Of a stretch of 63,319 bases of DNA, positions 32,938-42,996 are shown in pieces (position 1 is the stretch's first letter; every line of letters starts with the position of its first letter). The notes below the pieces were generated by a model. That model was given only the letters and a program-made list of their open reading frames with translations. It was not told the origin of the DNA and ran no database searches. Both the position numbers and the translations under genes were made by a program. This stretch comes from Marmoricola sp. GTDB taxonomy: Bacteria > Actinomycetota > Actinomycetes > Propionibacteriales > Nocardioidaceae. The stretch covers positions 1-63,319 of the forward strand of contig JAOPYC010000164.1 of assembly GCA_025964795.1 (NCBI GenBank). The letters run 5' to 3'.

Positions 32938-32990
32938 CGGCGGGTCTAGGTTTCTGCGCAACGTGCCGCAGGCATATCAGGAGGCTTCAC

Positions 32991-34538
32991 ATGGCTACGC
33001 CCGAGCCCGAACTCAGCAACGACGACGCACTGCTCGCCAAGCTCGGCTACAAGCAGGAGCTCAGCCGCTCCTGGTCGAGCTTCTCGAACTTCGCGATCTC
33101 GTTCTCGATCATCTCGATCCTCGCTGGATGCTTCACGACCTTCTACCAGGGTTGGAACAACGGCGGCCCGGTCGCCATCTCGTGGGGCTGGCCGGTCATC
33201 TCGGCCTTCATCCTGATCATCGGCTTCACGATGAGCGAGCTGGTCTCGGCCTATCCGACCTCGGGCGGCATCTACTGGTGGGCGGCCAAGATGGGCGGCC
33301 CGGCTGCGGGCTTCTTCACCGGCTGGCTGAACCTGATCGGCCTGCTCGCGGTCACCGCCTCCGTGGCGTACGGCGCCGCGACGTTCCTCGACCTCACGCT
33401 GGACACGATCAGCGACGGGTGGGCGAAGCACTCGGGCCTGAAGACGGTGTTCGTGCTGTTCGTGGTGATCCTGGTCCTCGCCGCCGTGGCGAACATCTTC
33501 CGCAGCCACCTGCTGGCGGTCATCAACAACATCTCGGTGTGGTGGCACGTGGCCGGCGCGGTGATCGTGATCCTGATCCTGATCGTCATCCCCGACACCC
33601 ACCAGAGCGTGAACTTCGTCTTCACCGAGCGGATCAACAACTCCGGCTTCTCCAGTGGCTACTACTGGTTCCTGGTGCTGCCACTGGGCTTCCTGCTCAC
33701 GCAGTACACGATCACCGGTTTCGACGCCTCCGCGCACCTCTCCGAGGAGACCCAGGGTGCGGCCGAGGGTGCCGCCAAGGGCATCTGGCGCTCGATCTTC
33801 TACTCGGCCGTCGGCGGCTACGTGCTGCTGCTGGCCTTCGTGTTCGCCGTGCAGGACCCGGACGCGGTGACCGCGGCCGGTGGCGGCGTCGACGTGATCT
33901 TCGGGCAGGCGCTGCCCGAGGGCTGGCACTTCCTGATCCTGCTGATCTCGACCGCCGGCCAGCTGTTCTGCACCACGGCCTGCCTGACCAGCGCCTCGCG
34001 GATGACCTTCGCGTTCAGCCGCGACGGCGCCATCCCCGGCTCCAAGTGGCTGGCCAAGGTCAACCCCACCACCAAGATCCCCGCCAACGCGGTCATCTTC
34101 GTGACGGCGGTCGGCATCATCATCACGCTGCCTGCGCTCAAGAGCGTGGGCGGCATCCCGGTCGCGTTCCTCGCGGTCGTGTCCATCGCGGTGATCGGCC
34201 TCTACCTGGCGTTCCTGATCCCGATCTTCCTGCGCTGGAAGATGGGCGACGACTTCGAGCCGGGGTCGTGGACCAACGGCAAGAAGTACAAGTGGATGAA
34301 CCTCGTCGCGGTGGTCGAGATCGCGATCATCTCGATCTACTTCATCCTTCCGTTCACCCCGACCGGCGTGCCCGGCAACAAGGACTTCGCCTGGTCGAGC
34401 GTCAACTACGCCCCTGTCCTCACCATCGGCACGCTGATCGTGCTGGCGATCTGGTGGAAGGTCTCGGCCAAGAACTGGTTCACCGGTCCCAAGCACACCA
34501 TCGACGACGCCGTGCTCGAGGCCTTCGACGAGGGGTAG
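32991..34538 (+). CDS. APC-superfamily amino acid / amine permease
   Basis: A 515-residue, about 12-helix permease. The N-terminal region has the conserved APC start (SFSNFAISFSIISILAG) and the YPTSGGIYWWAAKM loop. FDASAHLSEETQGAA is typical of the amino-acid/choline/GABA group. ATG at 32991 has a strong AGGAGG site 7 nt upstream. Divergent from the FadR-type regulator and next to the glutamylation enzymes, it is the likely uptake system for their amine (ethanolamine, GABA or polyamine). Choice among these is not possible from sequence. Confidence 0.92.
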   Translation: MATPEPELSNDDALLAKLGYKQELSRSWSSFSNFAISFSIISILAGCFTTFYQGWNNGGPVAISWGWPVISAFILIIGFTMSELVSAYPTSGGIYWWAAKMGGPAAGFFTGWLNLIGLLAVTASVAYGAATFLDLTLDTISDGWAKHSGLKTVFVLFVVILVLAAVANIFRSHLLAVINNISVWWHVAGAVIVILILIVIPDTHQSVNFVFTERINNSGFSSGYYWFLVLPLGFLLTQYTITGFDASAHLSEETQGAAEGAAKGIWRSIFYSAVGGYVLLLAFVFAVQDPDAVTAAGGGVDVIFGQALPEGWHFLILLISTAGQLFCTTACLTSASRMTFAFSRDGAIPGSKWLAKVNPTTKIPANAVIFVTAVGIIITLPALKSVGGIPVAFLAVVSIAVIGLYLAFLIPIFLRWKMGDDFEPGSWTNGKKYKWMNLVAVVEIAIISIYFILPFTPTGVPGNKDFAWSSVNYAPVLTIGTLIVLAIWWKVSAKNWFTGPKHTIDDAVLEAFDEG

Positions 34539-34670
34539 GACCAGCACCGGAGCCAGGCATCGAACGCGTAACGAGTGGGGCTCCGCAGCGTCGCGGGCAT
34601 CCACATCTTGGGACACCGGTGGCAGGATGCCGAGACGGGCATGTCCCAGCACCGCCCACCACCAGACGTC

Positions 34671-34689
34671 CGGGCTCCAGCGGAGCCCG
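34671..34689 (+). promoter_or_regulatory. Hairpin just upstream of the SBP ribosome site
   Basis: CGGGCTCC (34671-34678) and GGAGCCCG (34682-34689) form a perfect 8-bp stem with a 3-base loop. It ends immediately before the GAGAGG ribosome site of the gene at 34703. It may stabilise the 5' end of the mRNA or end readthrough from the permease gene. Confidence 0.45.
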
Positions 34690-34702
34690 CGAGAGGACAC
34701 AC

Positions 34703-35590
34703 ATGCAGCGCTCAAAAACCGTGATCTCGGTAGTCGCCCTGGGCCTGATGGCCCTCGCCGGCTGCGGTTCCAACTCCCTCGACACCAGCGACAAGAAGGG
34801 GGCCGACGTCAAGACGTCGGTCGACAAGAACGCCGCCGCCCTGGTGCCGAAGGCGATCAAGGACAAGGGGACTCTGACGATCGGTACCGACGCCAGCTAC
34901 GCCCCCAGCGAGTTCCTCGCCGGCGACGGCAAGACGATCGAGGGCTTCGACATCGACCTGTTCAAGGCCGTCGCCGGGGTGCTCGGCCTCAAGGTCGACT
35001 TCAAGCCGGCCAGCTTCGACACGATCATCACCGGTGTCACCAGCCAGAAGTACGACGCCGGCGTCTCCAGCTTCACGATCAACGACGAGCGCAAGAAGCA
35101 GGTCGACATGGTCAGCTACTTCAGCGCCGGTACCCAGTGGGCCGCGGCGAAGGGCAAGGGCGCGGACATCGACGTCGACAAGCCCTGCGGCCTGGGCATC
35201 GCGGTCCAGAAGGGCACCGTGCAGCAGGAGGAGGACCTTCCCGCCAAGGAGAAGGCCTGTCAGGCGGCCGGCAAGCCGATCAAGATCTTCGTCTACGACA
35301 AGCAGGACCAGGCCACGGCGGCCGTGGCCAACGGCAAGGCCGATGCCATGCTGGCCGACTCGCCGGTCGTCGCCTATGCGGTCGACCAGTCCAAGGGCAA
35401 GCTCGAAGCGGCCGGTGACATCTACGACGCCGCCCCTTACGGCTACGTCATCGCCAAGCAGAACGAGGGCCTGGCCAACGCCATCGTCAAGGCGCTCGAC
35501 AAGCTCAAGTCCGACGGCGGCTACGAGAAGGCGCTGAAAGGCTGGGGCGTCGAGGCCGGAGCCGTCGACAGCTTCGCCGTGAACCCGTGA
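34703..35590 (+). CDS. Polar amino-acid ABC transporter substrate-binding lipoprotein
   Basis: A 295-residue extracellular binding protein of the family 3 solute-binding group (glutamine/cystine/opine type). The signal peptide ends in the lipobox LMALAGC with the lipidated Cys at residue 21. The domain starts with TLTIGTDASYAPSEF and contains IEGFDIDLFKAVAGVLGL, FDTIITGVTSQKYDAG and ADAMLADSPVVAYAV. It is followed by its permease (10 bp) and ATPase genes. Closeness to the glutamylation cluster suggests a nitrogenous nutrient, but specificity is unknown. Confidence 0.93.
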   Translation: MQRSKTVISVVALGLMALAGCGSNSLDTSDKKGADVKTSVDKNAAALVPKAIKDKGTLTIGTDASYAPSEFLAGDGKTIEGFDIDLFKAVAGVLGLKVDFKPASFDTIITGVTSQKYDAGVSSFTINDERKKQVDMVSYFSAGTQWAAAKGKGADIDVDKPCGLGIAVQKGTVQQEEDLPAKEKACQAAGKPIKIFVYDKQDQATAAVANGKADAMLADSPVVAYAVDQSKGKLEAAGDIYDAAPYGYVIAKQNEGLANAIVKALDKLKSDGGYEKALKGWGVEAGAVDSFAVNP

Positions 35591-35600
35591 GCGCCGTGCG

Positions 35601-36550
35601 ATGAGCGAGGATCGCCCGGGCACCATCGATGCGGTGCCGGTCCGCCACCCCGGCCGGTGGGTGGCGATCGCCGTCATCGTGGTGCTCGCGGCGATGTTCG
35701 TCCACCTGCTGCTCACGAACGACGCCTTCAACTGGCACTTCGTGTTCGAGGCGATGTTCCAGTCGCCGGTGCTCAACGGCCTGGTGATGGGCACCCTGCT
35801 GGTGACCGTGCTGGCGATGGTCGTGGGCGTGGTGTTCGGCGTGATCCTGGCCGTGATGCGGCTCTCCGACAACCCGGTGCTGTCGTGGACGGCGTTCTTG
35901 TTCACGTGGTTCTTCCGGGCGGTGCCGCGCTACGTGCTGCTGTTCATCATGGGCACGCTCGGGATCCTGTTCCCGCCACCGGCCGGGCTCGGGATCGGGG
36001 TGCCCTTCGGCGCCCAGATCAACGACCTGCTGGGGATGTCGGGCACCTGGACGTTCTTCTCGCTGGACGCCAACAACATCTTCGGCGGGATCATCGGCGG
36101 CGTCATCGGCCTGGGGCTCTCCGAGGCGGCGTACATGGCCGAGATCGCGCGGGCCGGGATCCTCTCGGTCGACACCGGCCAGCGGGAGGCGGCGTGCGCG
36201 CTGGGGATGAGCAACCGCAAGGCGATGTGGCGGATCGTGCTGCCACAGGCGATGCGGGTGATCGTGCCGCCCACCGGCAACGAGACGATCGCCATGGTCA
36301 AGGACACCTCGCTGCTGATCGCCGTACCCGTCAGCACCGAGCTGTTCTTCCAGCTGCAGTCGATCGGCTCGCGGACCTACCAGACCTTCCCCGTCGCGGT
36401 GGCTGCGGTGATCTGGTATCTGCTGATCTGCAGCGTGCTGATGGTCGTGCAGTCGAGGCTGGAGGCGAGGTTCGGCCGCGGGTTCGGCACCTCCGGCCCG
36501 TCGGACCACGGCTTCCGGGCCCGGATGCTCTCGATGGTCGGAGGCAGCAA

Positions 36551-36554
<4 letters not shown>
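35601..36554 (+). CDS. Polar amino-acid ABC transporter permease
   Basis: A 317-residue inner-membrane permease of the His/Glu/Gln/Arg/opine family. The cytoplasmic EAA loop is recognisable in [20 protein letters not shown] with [11 protein letters not shown] hydrophobic N-terminal helix, then FNGxxMGTLLVT-like start of the permease domain, are present. A single permease gene suggests a homodimer. The stop overlaps the ATPase start (GTGA), indicating one operon with the binding protein. Confidence 0.93.
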
Positions 36555-37390
<836 letters not shown>

Positions 37391-37501
37391 GTAGAGCCTT
37401 GGGGGGATCCCGGTCTGGTGCCGCACGCTTCGAACCGGCAGGATCGGGAACCAGCAGTGGTGTGGCGCGACCGGCGCCGCACCCACCAACAGGAGGCACC
37501 C

Positions 37502-37762
37502 ATGACGACGACTCCCCAAGAGCCCCTCGGCGACGACGAGATCGACACCACCACCGGTGGTTCGGAGGCCGTCCCCGGCGGCGACGCGGACGGCACCGAC
37601 GGCTCCGACGGTGACTCGACCGACAGCACCGACGGCGACTCGACCGACGCCGACGGCACCGACGGCACCGACGGCGACTCCACGGACGCCGACGGCACCG
37701 ACGGCGACTCCACCGACAGCACCGACGGCGACTCGACCGACGCTGACGGCACCGACGCCTGA
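37502..37762 (+). CDS. Acidic repeat peptide, candidate substrate of the adjacent JmjC oxygenase
   Basis: An 86-residue protein with a perfect AGGAGG site 6 nt before ATG 37502. Residues 1-20 (MTTTPQEPLGDDEIDTTTGG) form a non-repetitive leader-like part ending in Gly-Gly. The rest is almost only Asp, Gly, Thr, Ser and Ala, with five DGDSTD units spaced by ST or ADGTDG. It has no cysteine, lysine, arginine or aromatic residue and no signal peptide. The stop TGA directly abuts the start of the JmjC gene with no gap. It could be a modified peptide precursor (Asp or Thr hydroxylation) or an acidic binding protein. Not matched to a known family. Confidence 0.75.
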   Translation: MTTTPQEPLGDDEIDTTTGGSEAVPGGDADGTDGSDGDSTDSTDGDSTDADGTDGTDGDSTDADGTDGDSTDSTDGDSTDADGTDA

Positions 37763-38902
37763 GTGGATGCACTCACACTGCTGAGCGGGGACGCCCAGAG
37801 CTTCGTCGAGAAGGTCTGGGCGTCCCACGTCCACGTCCACGAGGCGGAGCCGGCCGACCTCGTCGACCTGCTCTCGTTCGAGGACGTCGACGCGCTGCTG
37901 ACCTCGACGGCGATCCGCACGCCCGCCGTACGCCTGGCCCAGAACGGCTCGGTGCTGCCCGCGTCGTCGTACACCCGGAGCGGGGCCACCCTGGCCGGCC
38001 AGGCGCTGACAGGGCTGGTGGACGCTCGCAAGGTGATCGACCTGTTCGAGGGCGGCGCCACCGTCGTGCTCCAGGGGCTGCACCGCTACTGGCCCCCGCT
38101 GACCCGGCTGATCGCCGAGCTCGAGCTCGCGCTGGGGCACCCGTGCCAGGCCAACGCCTACCTGACGCCGCCCGGCTCGCAGGGCTTCGCCGTGCACAGC
38201 GACAGCCACGACGTCTTCGTCTTCCAGACCCACGGCTCCAAGCTCTGGGAGGTGCACCCGGCTCCCGGCGAGGACCACGAAGGACCGCGCGAGGTGCTGC
38301 TCGAGCCCGGCGTGAGCATGTACCTCCCCACCGGCACCCCGCACGCCGCGCGGGCGCAGGACACCGTGTCGCTGCACGTGACCCTGGGCATCAACCAGCT
38401 CACCTGGCGCACGCTGCTGGACCGCGCGGTCCAGGAGGCACTGGCCGGCGTCGCGGCCGACGACCACCTGCCGGCCGGCTACCTCGATCAGCCCGAGACC
38501 CTCGTGGACGGGCTCACCACCCGGCTGCGTGCGCTCGGCGACGCGCTGGCGACCACTGACCCCGGCGCGATCGCAGACGCCCAGACCCGGTCGTTCCTGC
38601 AGGGCCGGCGCGCCAACCTCCGGGGTGGGCTGGTCGACCGGATGGGCCTGGCCGACGTCGAGGCCGCCACCACGCTCCGACGCCGACCCGGGAAGCCGTG
38701 CGTCCTGCGTCCCGACGGCGACCGGCTGCACCTCCTGCTCGGCGACCGCCAGGTCACCGTGCCGGCGCGCATCTCCGACGCCGTCGAGCGTGCCCGCACC
38801 CTGGAGACGTTCACGCCCGAGGACCTCGGCCTCGACCCGCAGTCCGCGCTGGTGCTGAGTCGGCGGCTGATCCGTGAGGGCCTGCTCGAGGTCGTGCGCT
38901 GA
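37763..38902 (+). CDS. JmjC/cupin-4 domain 2OG-Fe(II) oxygenase (ribosomal-oxygenase-like)
   Basis: A 379-residue protein resembling the bacterial ROXA/YcfD and MINA53/NO66 oxygenases. The iron site is visible as HSD in FAVHSDSHDVFVFQ and the distal His in LPTGTPHAARAQ. The LWEVHPAPGE and FLQGRRANLRGGL segments fit the dimerisation and winged-helix C-terminal parts. Such enzymes hydroxylate side chains of proteins or peptides. GTG at 37763 follows the peptide stop immediately, so the peptide is a natural candidate substrate; this is inference from coupling. A sucrase/ferredoxin-like gene follows after 5 bp. Confidence 0.88.
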   Translation: MDALTLLSGDAQSFVEKVWASHVHVHEAEPADLVDLLSFEDVDALLTSTAIRTPAVRLAQNGSVLPASSYTRSGATLAGQALTGLVDARKVIDLFEGGATVVLQGLHRYWPPLTRLIAELELALGHPCQANAYLTPPGSQGFAVHSDSHDVFVFQTHGSKLWEVHPAPGEDHEGPREVLLEPGVSMYLPTGTPHAARAQDTVSLHVTLGINQLTWRTLLDRAVQEALAGVAADDHLPAGYLDQPETLVDGLTTRLRALGDALATTDPGAIADAQTRSFLQGRRANLRGGLVDRMGLADVEAATTLRRRPGKPCVLRPDGDRLHLLLGDRQVTVPARISDAVERARTLETFTPEDLGLDPQSALVLSRRLIREGLLEVVR

Positions 38903-38907
38903 CCCCG

Positions 38908-39810
38908 ATGGCAGGCGGGGCGACGGGCACCGGCTACCGCTGTTCCGCAGCGTCCGAGCAGCGCCAGGACGACCTGGCCGGGACCGCGACCCACCTGGCT
39001 GCGCTGCTGCTCGTCGAGCACCCCGGCCCGTGGGGATCCAGCGCTCCGACCGGCAGCCGCCTGCCCGACCCGGTCAAGGCGCACCTGCGCACACACCAGA
39101 GCATCAAGGTGCTGCTGGCCCGGCGCCACCACCGGGCCCACCGCGAGGAGCGGTTCCGGGTCTTCCTCGCCTTCCCGGCCCGTCGACTGCTGCTGACCAC
39201 GACGTTCCTGGACCCCGTGGAGCTCCTCGACATCGACCTGGACGCGGTCGCCCGCGGCGTCCCGCCCGACTGGACCGAGCTTCCCGGGCCGTTGTTCGGG
39301 GTGTGCACGCACGGCCGGCACGACGCCTGCTGTGCCGAGCGCGGGCGACCGGTGGCGGCGGCGCTGACGGCCTCGCACCCCTCGGAGACCTGGGAGATCT
39401 CACACATGGGCGGCGACCGGTTCGCGGCCAACATGGTGGTGCTGCCCGAGGGGCTCTACTACGGGCGGATGGAGCCCGGGTCCGCCAGCCAGGTCGCCTC
39501 GCTGCACCAGGAGGGCCGAGTCGACATCGAGCGGCTGCGCGGGCGGTCGTCGTACCCGATGCCGGTGCAGTACGCCGAGATCGCCCTGCGCCGGCACCTC
39601 GAGGAGGACCGCCTCGACGCGATCCGGCTCGTCCGCCGCCAGGGGCCGACCTCGGTGTTCACCCGCGAGGGGTCGGAGTGGTCGGTGACCCTGCGCAAGG
39701 CGACCCGGGGGCAGGCGCAGCTGACGTGCGGCCTGGAGCGACTGAGCCCGGTGCCGGTCTTCGAGGTGCTCGCGATCCGGCGATCTGAGGTACCCGAGGT
39801 CCCCGCCTAA
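38908..39810 (+). CDS. Sucrase/ferredoxin-like (thioredoxin-fold Fe-S) protein
   Basis: A 300-residue protein of the sucrase/ferredoxin-like family. The N-terminal half starts with YRCSAASEQR and the second half carries GVCTHGRHDACCAERGRPVA, the cysteine cluster expected to bind a 2Fe-2S centre in a thioredoxin fold. WEISHMGGDRFAANMVVLP is a family signature. The enzymatic role is not established; electron transfer is likely. As the third gene of a tight run with the acidic peptide and JmjC oxygenase, it may supply electrons to keep the oxygenase iron reduced. That link is inference. Confidence 0.87.
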   Translation: MAGGATGTGYRCSAASEQRQDDLAGTATHLAALLLVEHPGPWGSSAPTGSRLPDPVKAHLRTHQSIKVLLARRHHRAHREERFRVFLAFPARRLLLTTTFLDPVELLDIDLDAVARGVPPDWTELPGPLFGVCTHGRHDACCAERGRPVAAALTASHPSETWEISHMGGDRFAANMVVLPEGLYYGRMEPGSASQVASLHQEGRVDIERLRGRSSYPMPVQYAEIALRRHLEEDRLDAIRLVRRQGPTSVFTREGSEWSVTLRKATRGQAQLTCGLERLSPVPVFEVLAIRRSEVPEVPA

Positions 39811-39891
39811 GGCAACTGCCGATGTGCGGCCCGGCTCCTTAGCGATGAGATCGAGTCAGTGATCGAAGACCCAGCCGAGGAGATGAGAGAC

Positions 39892-40032
39892 ATGTACAAC
39901 GCCCTCTACCAGGAGATGATGCTCCAGGAGCTGCACGACCAGAAGGCCACCCGGCCCGTCGTCCAGCCGGGGGAGCACGTCAGCTGGCTGAACCGCCGCA
40001 GGCAGCGCAAGGCGGCTCGTCCTGCGCGATGA
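39892..40032 (+). CDS. Small protein (46 aa) translationally coupled to the LuxR-type ATPase gene
   Basis: ATG at 39892 follows GAGGAG by 11 nt, and ATG at 39883 is a possible earlier start. The frame starts MYNALYQEMMLQELHDQK, a likely amphipathic helix, and ends in a basic tail (NRRRQRKAARPAR). Its stop overlaps the start of the regulator gene (ATGA at 40029-40032), which supports real translation. Composition suggests a small nucleic-acid- or protein-binding peptide. Not recognised. Confidence 0.6.
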   Translation: MYNALYQEMMLQELHDQKATRPVVQPGEHVSWLNRRRQRKAARPAR

Positions 40033-42959
40033 TGTCCGACGTGCGCATCGACCGGGGCAGGACCGAGAGCCTGGTGGGTCGTGCGCCGGAGCTGGACGCG
40101 CTGCTCCGCTCGGCCACCGGCCCCGAGCGCACCCGGATGGTGCTGCTCTCCGGTGACGCGGGGGTCGGCAAGACCCGGCTGCTGAACGAGGCGGTCGACC
40201 GGCTGGTGGAGCAGGGCTGGCACGCGCTGGTCGGGCACTGCCTCGACTTCGGCGGCACCTCGATGCCCTACCTGCCCTTCGCGGAGATGCTCGGTCAGGT
40301 CGCCGCCACCGTGCCCGAGCTCGCCGAGAGCCCTGCGGTGGCCAACCAGGTGCTGGCCCGGCTGCGCCACCAGCCGCCGGCGCAGGAGCCGTCGGAGGGA
40401 CTCGGCCGGGCCGAGGTCTTCGAGGCGGTCTACGCACTGGGCGAGGAGATCGCGACCGACGGCCCGCTGGTCGTGGTGGTCGAGGACGCGCACTGGGCCG
40501 ACACCAGCACCCGGGACCTGATCAGCTTCCTGCTGTCGCGGCGTACCGAGGGCCGGGTGCTCTTCGTCGTGACCTTCCGGTCCGACGAGATGCACCGTCG
40601 TCACCCGCTGCGCCAGCGGGTGGCCGAGTGGGTCCGCCTGCCCGGTGTCGACCGCATCCAGCTCGACCCCCTGCCCGCCGGCGCCGTGCGGGGGATGGTC
40701 GAGCAGCTGATCGGCAGCTCCGGGGAGACGGGCTACGACGAGGACATCGAGCGCATCGTGCAGCGTGCACAGGGCAACGCGTTCTACGTCGAGGAGCTCG
40801 TCGGGGCCTTCCTGGGAGGCGGCTGGAGCCTCCCGGAGGACCTCGCGGACCTGCTCCTGGTGCGACTGGACCGGCTCGACGAGGACGCCCGGGCCGTCGT
40901 ACGCGTGGCCTCGGTGGCCGGGCAGCGGGTCCCGCACGACCTGCTCGCTCGGGTGGCTCCCGTCTCCGGGGACCGGCTCGACGCGGCGCTGCGTGATGCC
41001 ATCGACGCCAACGTGCTGGTCCGCGCCGGCGAGCAGGGCTATGCGTTCCGGCACGCCCTGCTCGGCGAGGCGGTGTACGACGACCTGCTCCCCGGTGAGC
41101 GGATGCGCCTGCACACGTCGTACGCCGAGGCGGTGCGTGAGCTCCACGGCAAGGGCGGCGCCGCCGAGCTGTCCCGGCACGCCTGGGCCTCGCACGACCT
41201 GCCGACCGCCCTGGAGGCGAGCATCGACGCCGGCGAGCAGGCGCTGGCCGCCGGGGGGCCGGACGAGGCGGCCCGTCACTTCACCAACGCCCTGGAGGTC
41301 TACGACCGTGCCGCCGGGCAGCTCGAGGACCCGCCCGACGAGGCTGAGCTGGTGGCCCGCACGGTCGACGCCCTCTGTGGGGCCGGCCGCCCGGAGACGG
41401 CGCTCGCGCTGGTCGAGGCGCAGCTGGCGCGGCTGCCACCCGACGCGCCACCCGTCGCGCGGGCCCGGCTGCTGCTCGCCCGCGTCGAGGCGCTGCGCTC
41501 CACCGAGACCGACATCCAGCCCAGCCTGGTGACCGCCGAGGCGCTCGAGCTCATCGGCCCCGAGGAGACCGAGCTGCGCGCCCGGATCCTGGCGATGCAC
41601 GCCTACGCGTTCGTCTGGGACGACCACTTCGACGAGGCTCGGGTCACGGCCGACGCCGCGCTGGAGCTCGCCGACCGGCTCGACCTGCCCCGGCTGGCGG
41701 CCGAGGTGGGCCTGACGTTGACCTGGCTGGGCCAGCACCTCGACCTCGGCGAGGGCAGCCGGGCCGAGCTGAAGCGGATCATCGACGACGCCCGCGCCCG
41801 TGGCGACACCTCCAGCGAGCTGCGCGCCCAGGTGCGCGCGGGCGGCCTCGAGGCGGAGTACGGCGAGCTCGCCGAGGCCCAGGAGCTCTACCTGAGCGCG
41901 GCCCGGCTGTCCCGGCAGATCGGTCGTCCCTGGGCGATCCACGGCATCACCGCGCGGGCGCACGCGGCCGTGATGGCCCACATGCGGGGCGAGTGGGACC
42001 AGGCGCTGGCGATCGCCGACTACAGCGCAGAGGACCCGCCGCCCACCCCCCGCGCCATGCTGGAGGCCGTCATCCTCTCGGTCGCGGCGGGCCGCGGCGA
42101 GGTCTCTGCGCTGCACCGGCTGCCGCTGCTCCGTGAGCGCTGGCACCGTGAGGGACTGATCGCCGTGGTGGGCGGGGCGGCGGCCATCGAGCTGCTCGGG
42201 CTCCGCGAGGGCGGTGCCGCCGCCGTGGGGATGTACGACGAGATCTGCGCCGTGCTCACCCCGCTGTGGACCGCACCCTTCGGCGCGCGGCTGCGGCTGG
42301 CCACCCTGGCCCTGGCGGCGCTCGCCGACGGGGCCCCGAGGACCCCGACCGCCGAGCGGGACGGTGCCCGCGCCACCGCCCGGCGGCTCGTCGAGGACGC
42401 CGGGCTCGTGCTCGCGGAGCGGGACCACCTGGAGCGCCCCTTCGGGCTCGAGGGCCGCGCTTGGGAGGCGCGGCTGCGTGCCGAGGAGCTGCGCCTGGAG
42501 TGGTTGCTCGGCGGCGGCGTCGACGTGGCCGACCTGGTCCGGCGCTGGCGAGGGACCGCCGAGCTGTTCGCCGAGCTCGGCCACCCTCACGAGGAGGCCC
42601 GGGCCCGTGCCCACCTCTCGGCGGTGCTGCGCTCCTCGGGCGACGTCGACGGGAGCCGGCGCGAGGCGGCGCTCGCGCGTGGGGTCGCCACCCGGCTCGG
42701 GGCGGCCTCCCTGCTCGCGGAGCTCGGCGGTGGCCGGGCCGCTGTCCGCGCCGGGCCCGGGGCCGGCCCCCTCACGCCCCGGGAGCGGGAGATCCTCGCG
42801 CTGGTGGTGGCCGGGCGCAGCAACGGGGAGATCGGCAAGCAGCTGTTCATCTCGGCCAAGACCGTGAGCGTGCACGTCTCGAACCTGATGGCCAAGCTCG
42901 GAGCCTCCAGCCGCACCGAGGCAGCGGCCGTGGCCCGGCGGGCGGGCCTGGCCGACTGA
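40029..42959 (+). CDS. Large AAA ATPase LuxR-type (LAL) transcriptional regulator
   Basis: A 976-residue STAND-type regulator. The N-terminal ATPase has Walker A LLSGDAGVGKTRLL near residue 40 and Walker B LVVVVEDAHWAD near 150. A long alpha-helical repeat region (about 330-880, TPR-like) follows, rich in Ala, Leu and Arg. The C-terminal LuxR helix-turn-helix is LTPREREILALVVAGRSNGE with FISAKTVSVHVSNLMAKL, about residues 915-970. Such proteins bind ATP and an inducer, then activate promoters. The start overlaps a 46-aa gene, and a P450 gene lies 50 bp downstream on the same strand, a plausible target. The ligand is unknown. Confidence 0.92.
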   Translation: MMSDVRIDRGRTESLVGRAPELDALLRSATGPERTRMVLLSGDAGVGKTRLLNEAVDRLVEQGWHALVGHCLDFGGTSMPYLPFAEMLGQVAATVPELAESPAVANQVLARLRHQPPAQEPSEGLGRAEVFEAVYALGEEIATDGPLVVVVEDAHWADTSTRDLISFLLSRRTEGRVLFVVTFRSDEMHRRHPLRQRVAEWVRLPGVDRIQLDPLPAGAVRGMVEQLIGSSGETGYDEDIERIVQRAQGNAFYVEELVGAFLGGGWSLPEDLADLLLVRLDRLDEDARAVVRVASVAGQRVPHDLLARVAPVSGDRLDAALRDAIDANVLVRAGEQGYAFRHALLGEAVYDDLLPGERMRLHTSYAEAVRELHGKGGAAELSRHAWASHDLPTALEASIDAGEQALAAGGPDEAARHFTNALEVYDRAAGQLEDPPDEAELVARTVDALCGAGRPETALALVEAQLARLPPDAPPVARARLLLARVEALRSTETDIQPSLVTAEALELIGPEETELRARILAMHAYAFVWDDHFDEARVTADAALELADRLDLPRLAAEVGLTLTWLGQHLDLGEGSRAELKRIIDDARARGDTSSELRAQVRAGGLEAEYGELAEAQELYLSAARLSRQIGRPWAIHGITARAHAAVMAHMRGEWDQALAIADYSAEDPPPTPRAMLEAVILSVAAGRGEVSALHRLPLLRERWHREGLIAVVGGAAAIELLGLREGGAAAVGMYDEICAVLTPLWTAPFGARLRLATLALAALADGAPRTPTAERDGARATARRLVEDAGLVLAERDHLERPFGLEGRAWEARLRAEELRLEWLLGGGVDVADLVRRWRGTAELFAELGHPHEEARARAHLSAVLRSSGDVDGSRREAALARGVATRLGAASLLAELGGGRAAVRAGPGAGPLTPREREILALVVAGRSNGEIGKQLFISAKTVSVHVSNLMAKLGASSRTEAAAVARRAGLAD

Positions 42960-42996
42960 ACGTGGGCAGGCCCTCGTCCTCGGACCCGATCGCGGG

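Noticed and set aside
37502-37762. A graspetide or lanthipeptide precursor
   Set aside because: No ATP-grasp, LanB/LanM or protease gene is nearby, and there are no cysteines. Only the JmjC oxygenase link is supported.
39906-42875. A 989-codon minus-strand frame opposite the LAL regulator
   Set aside because: It has no recognisable domain, while the plus strand has Walker and LuxR motifs. It is an antisense shadow of high GC.
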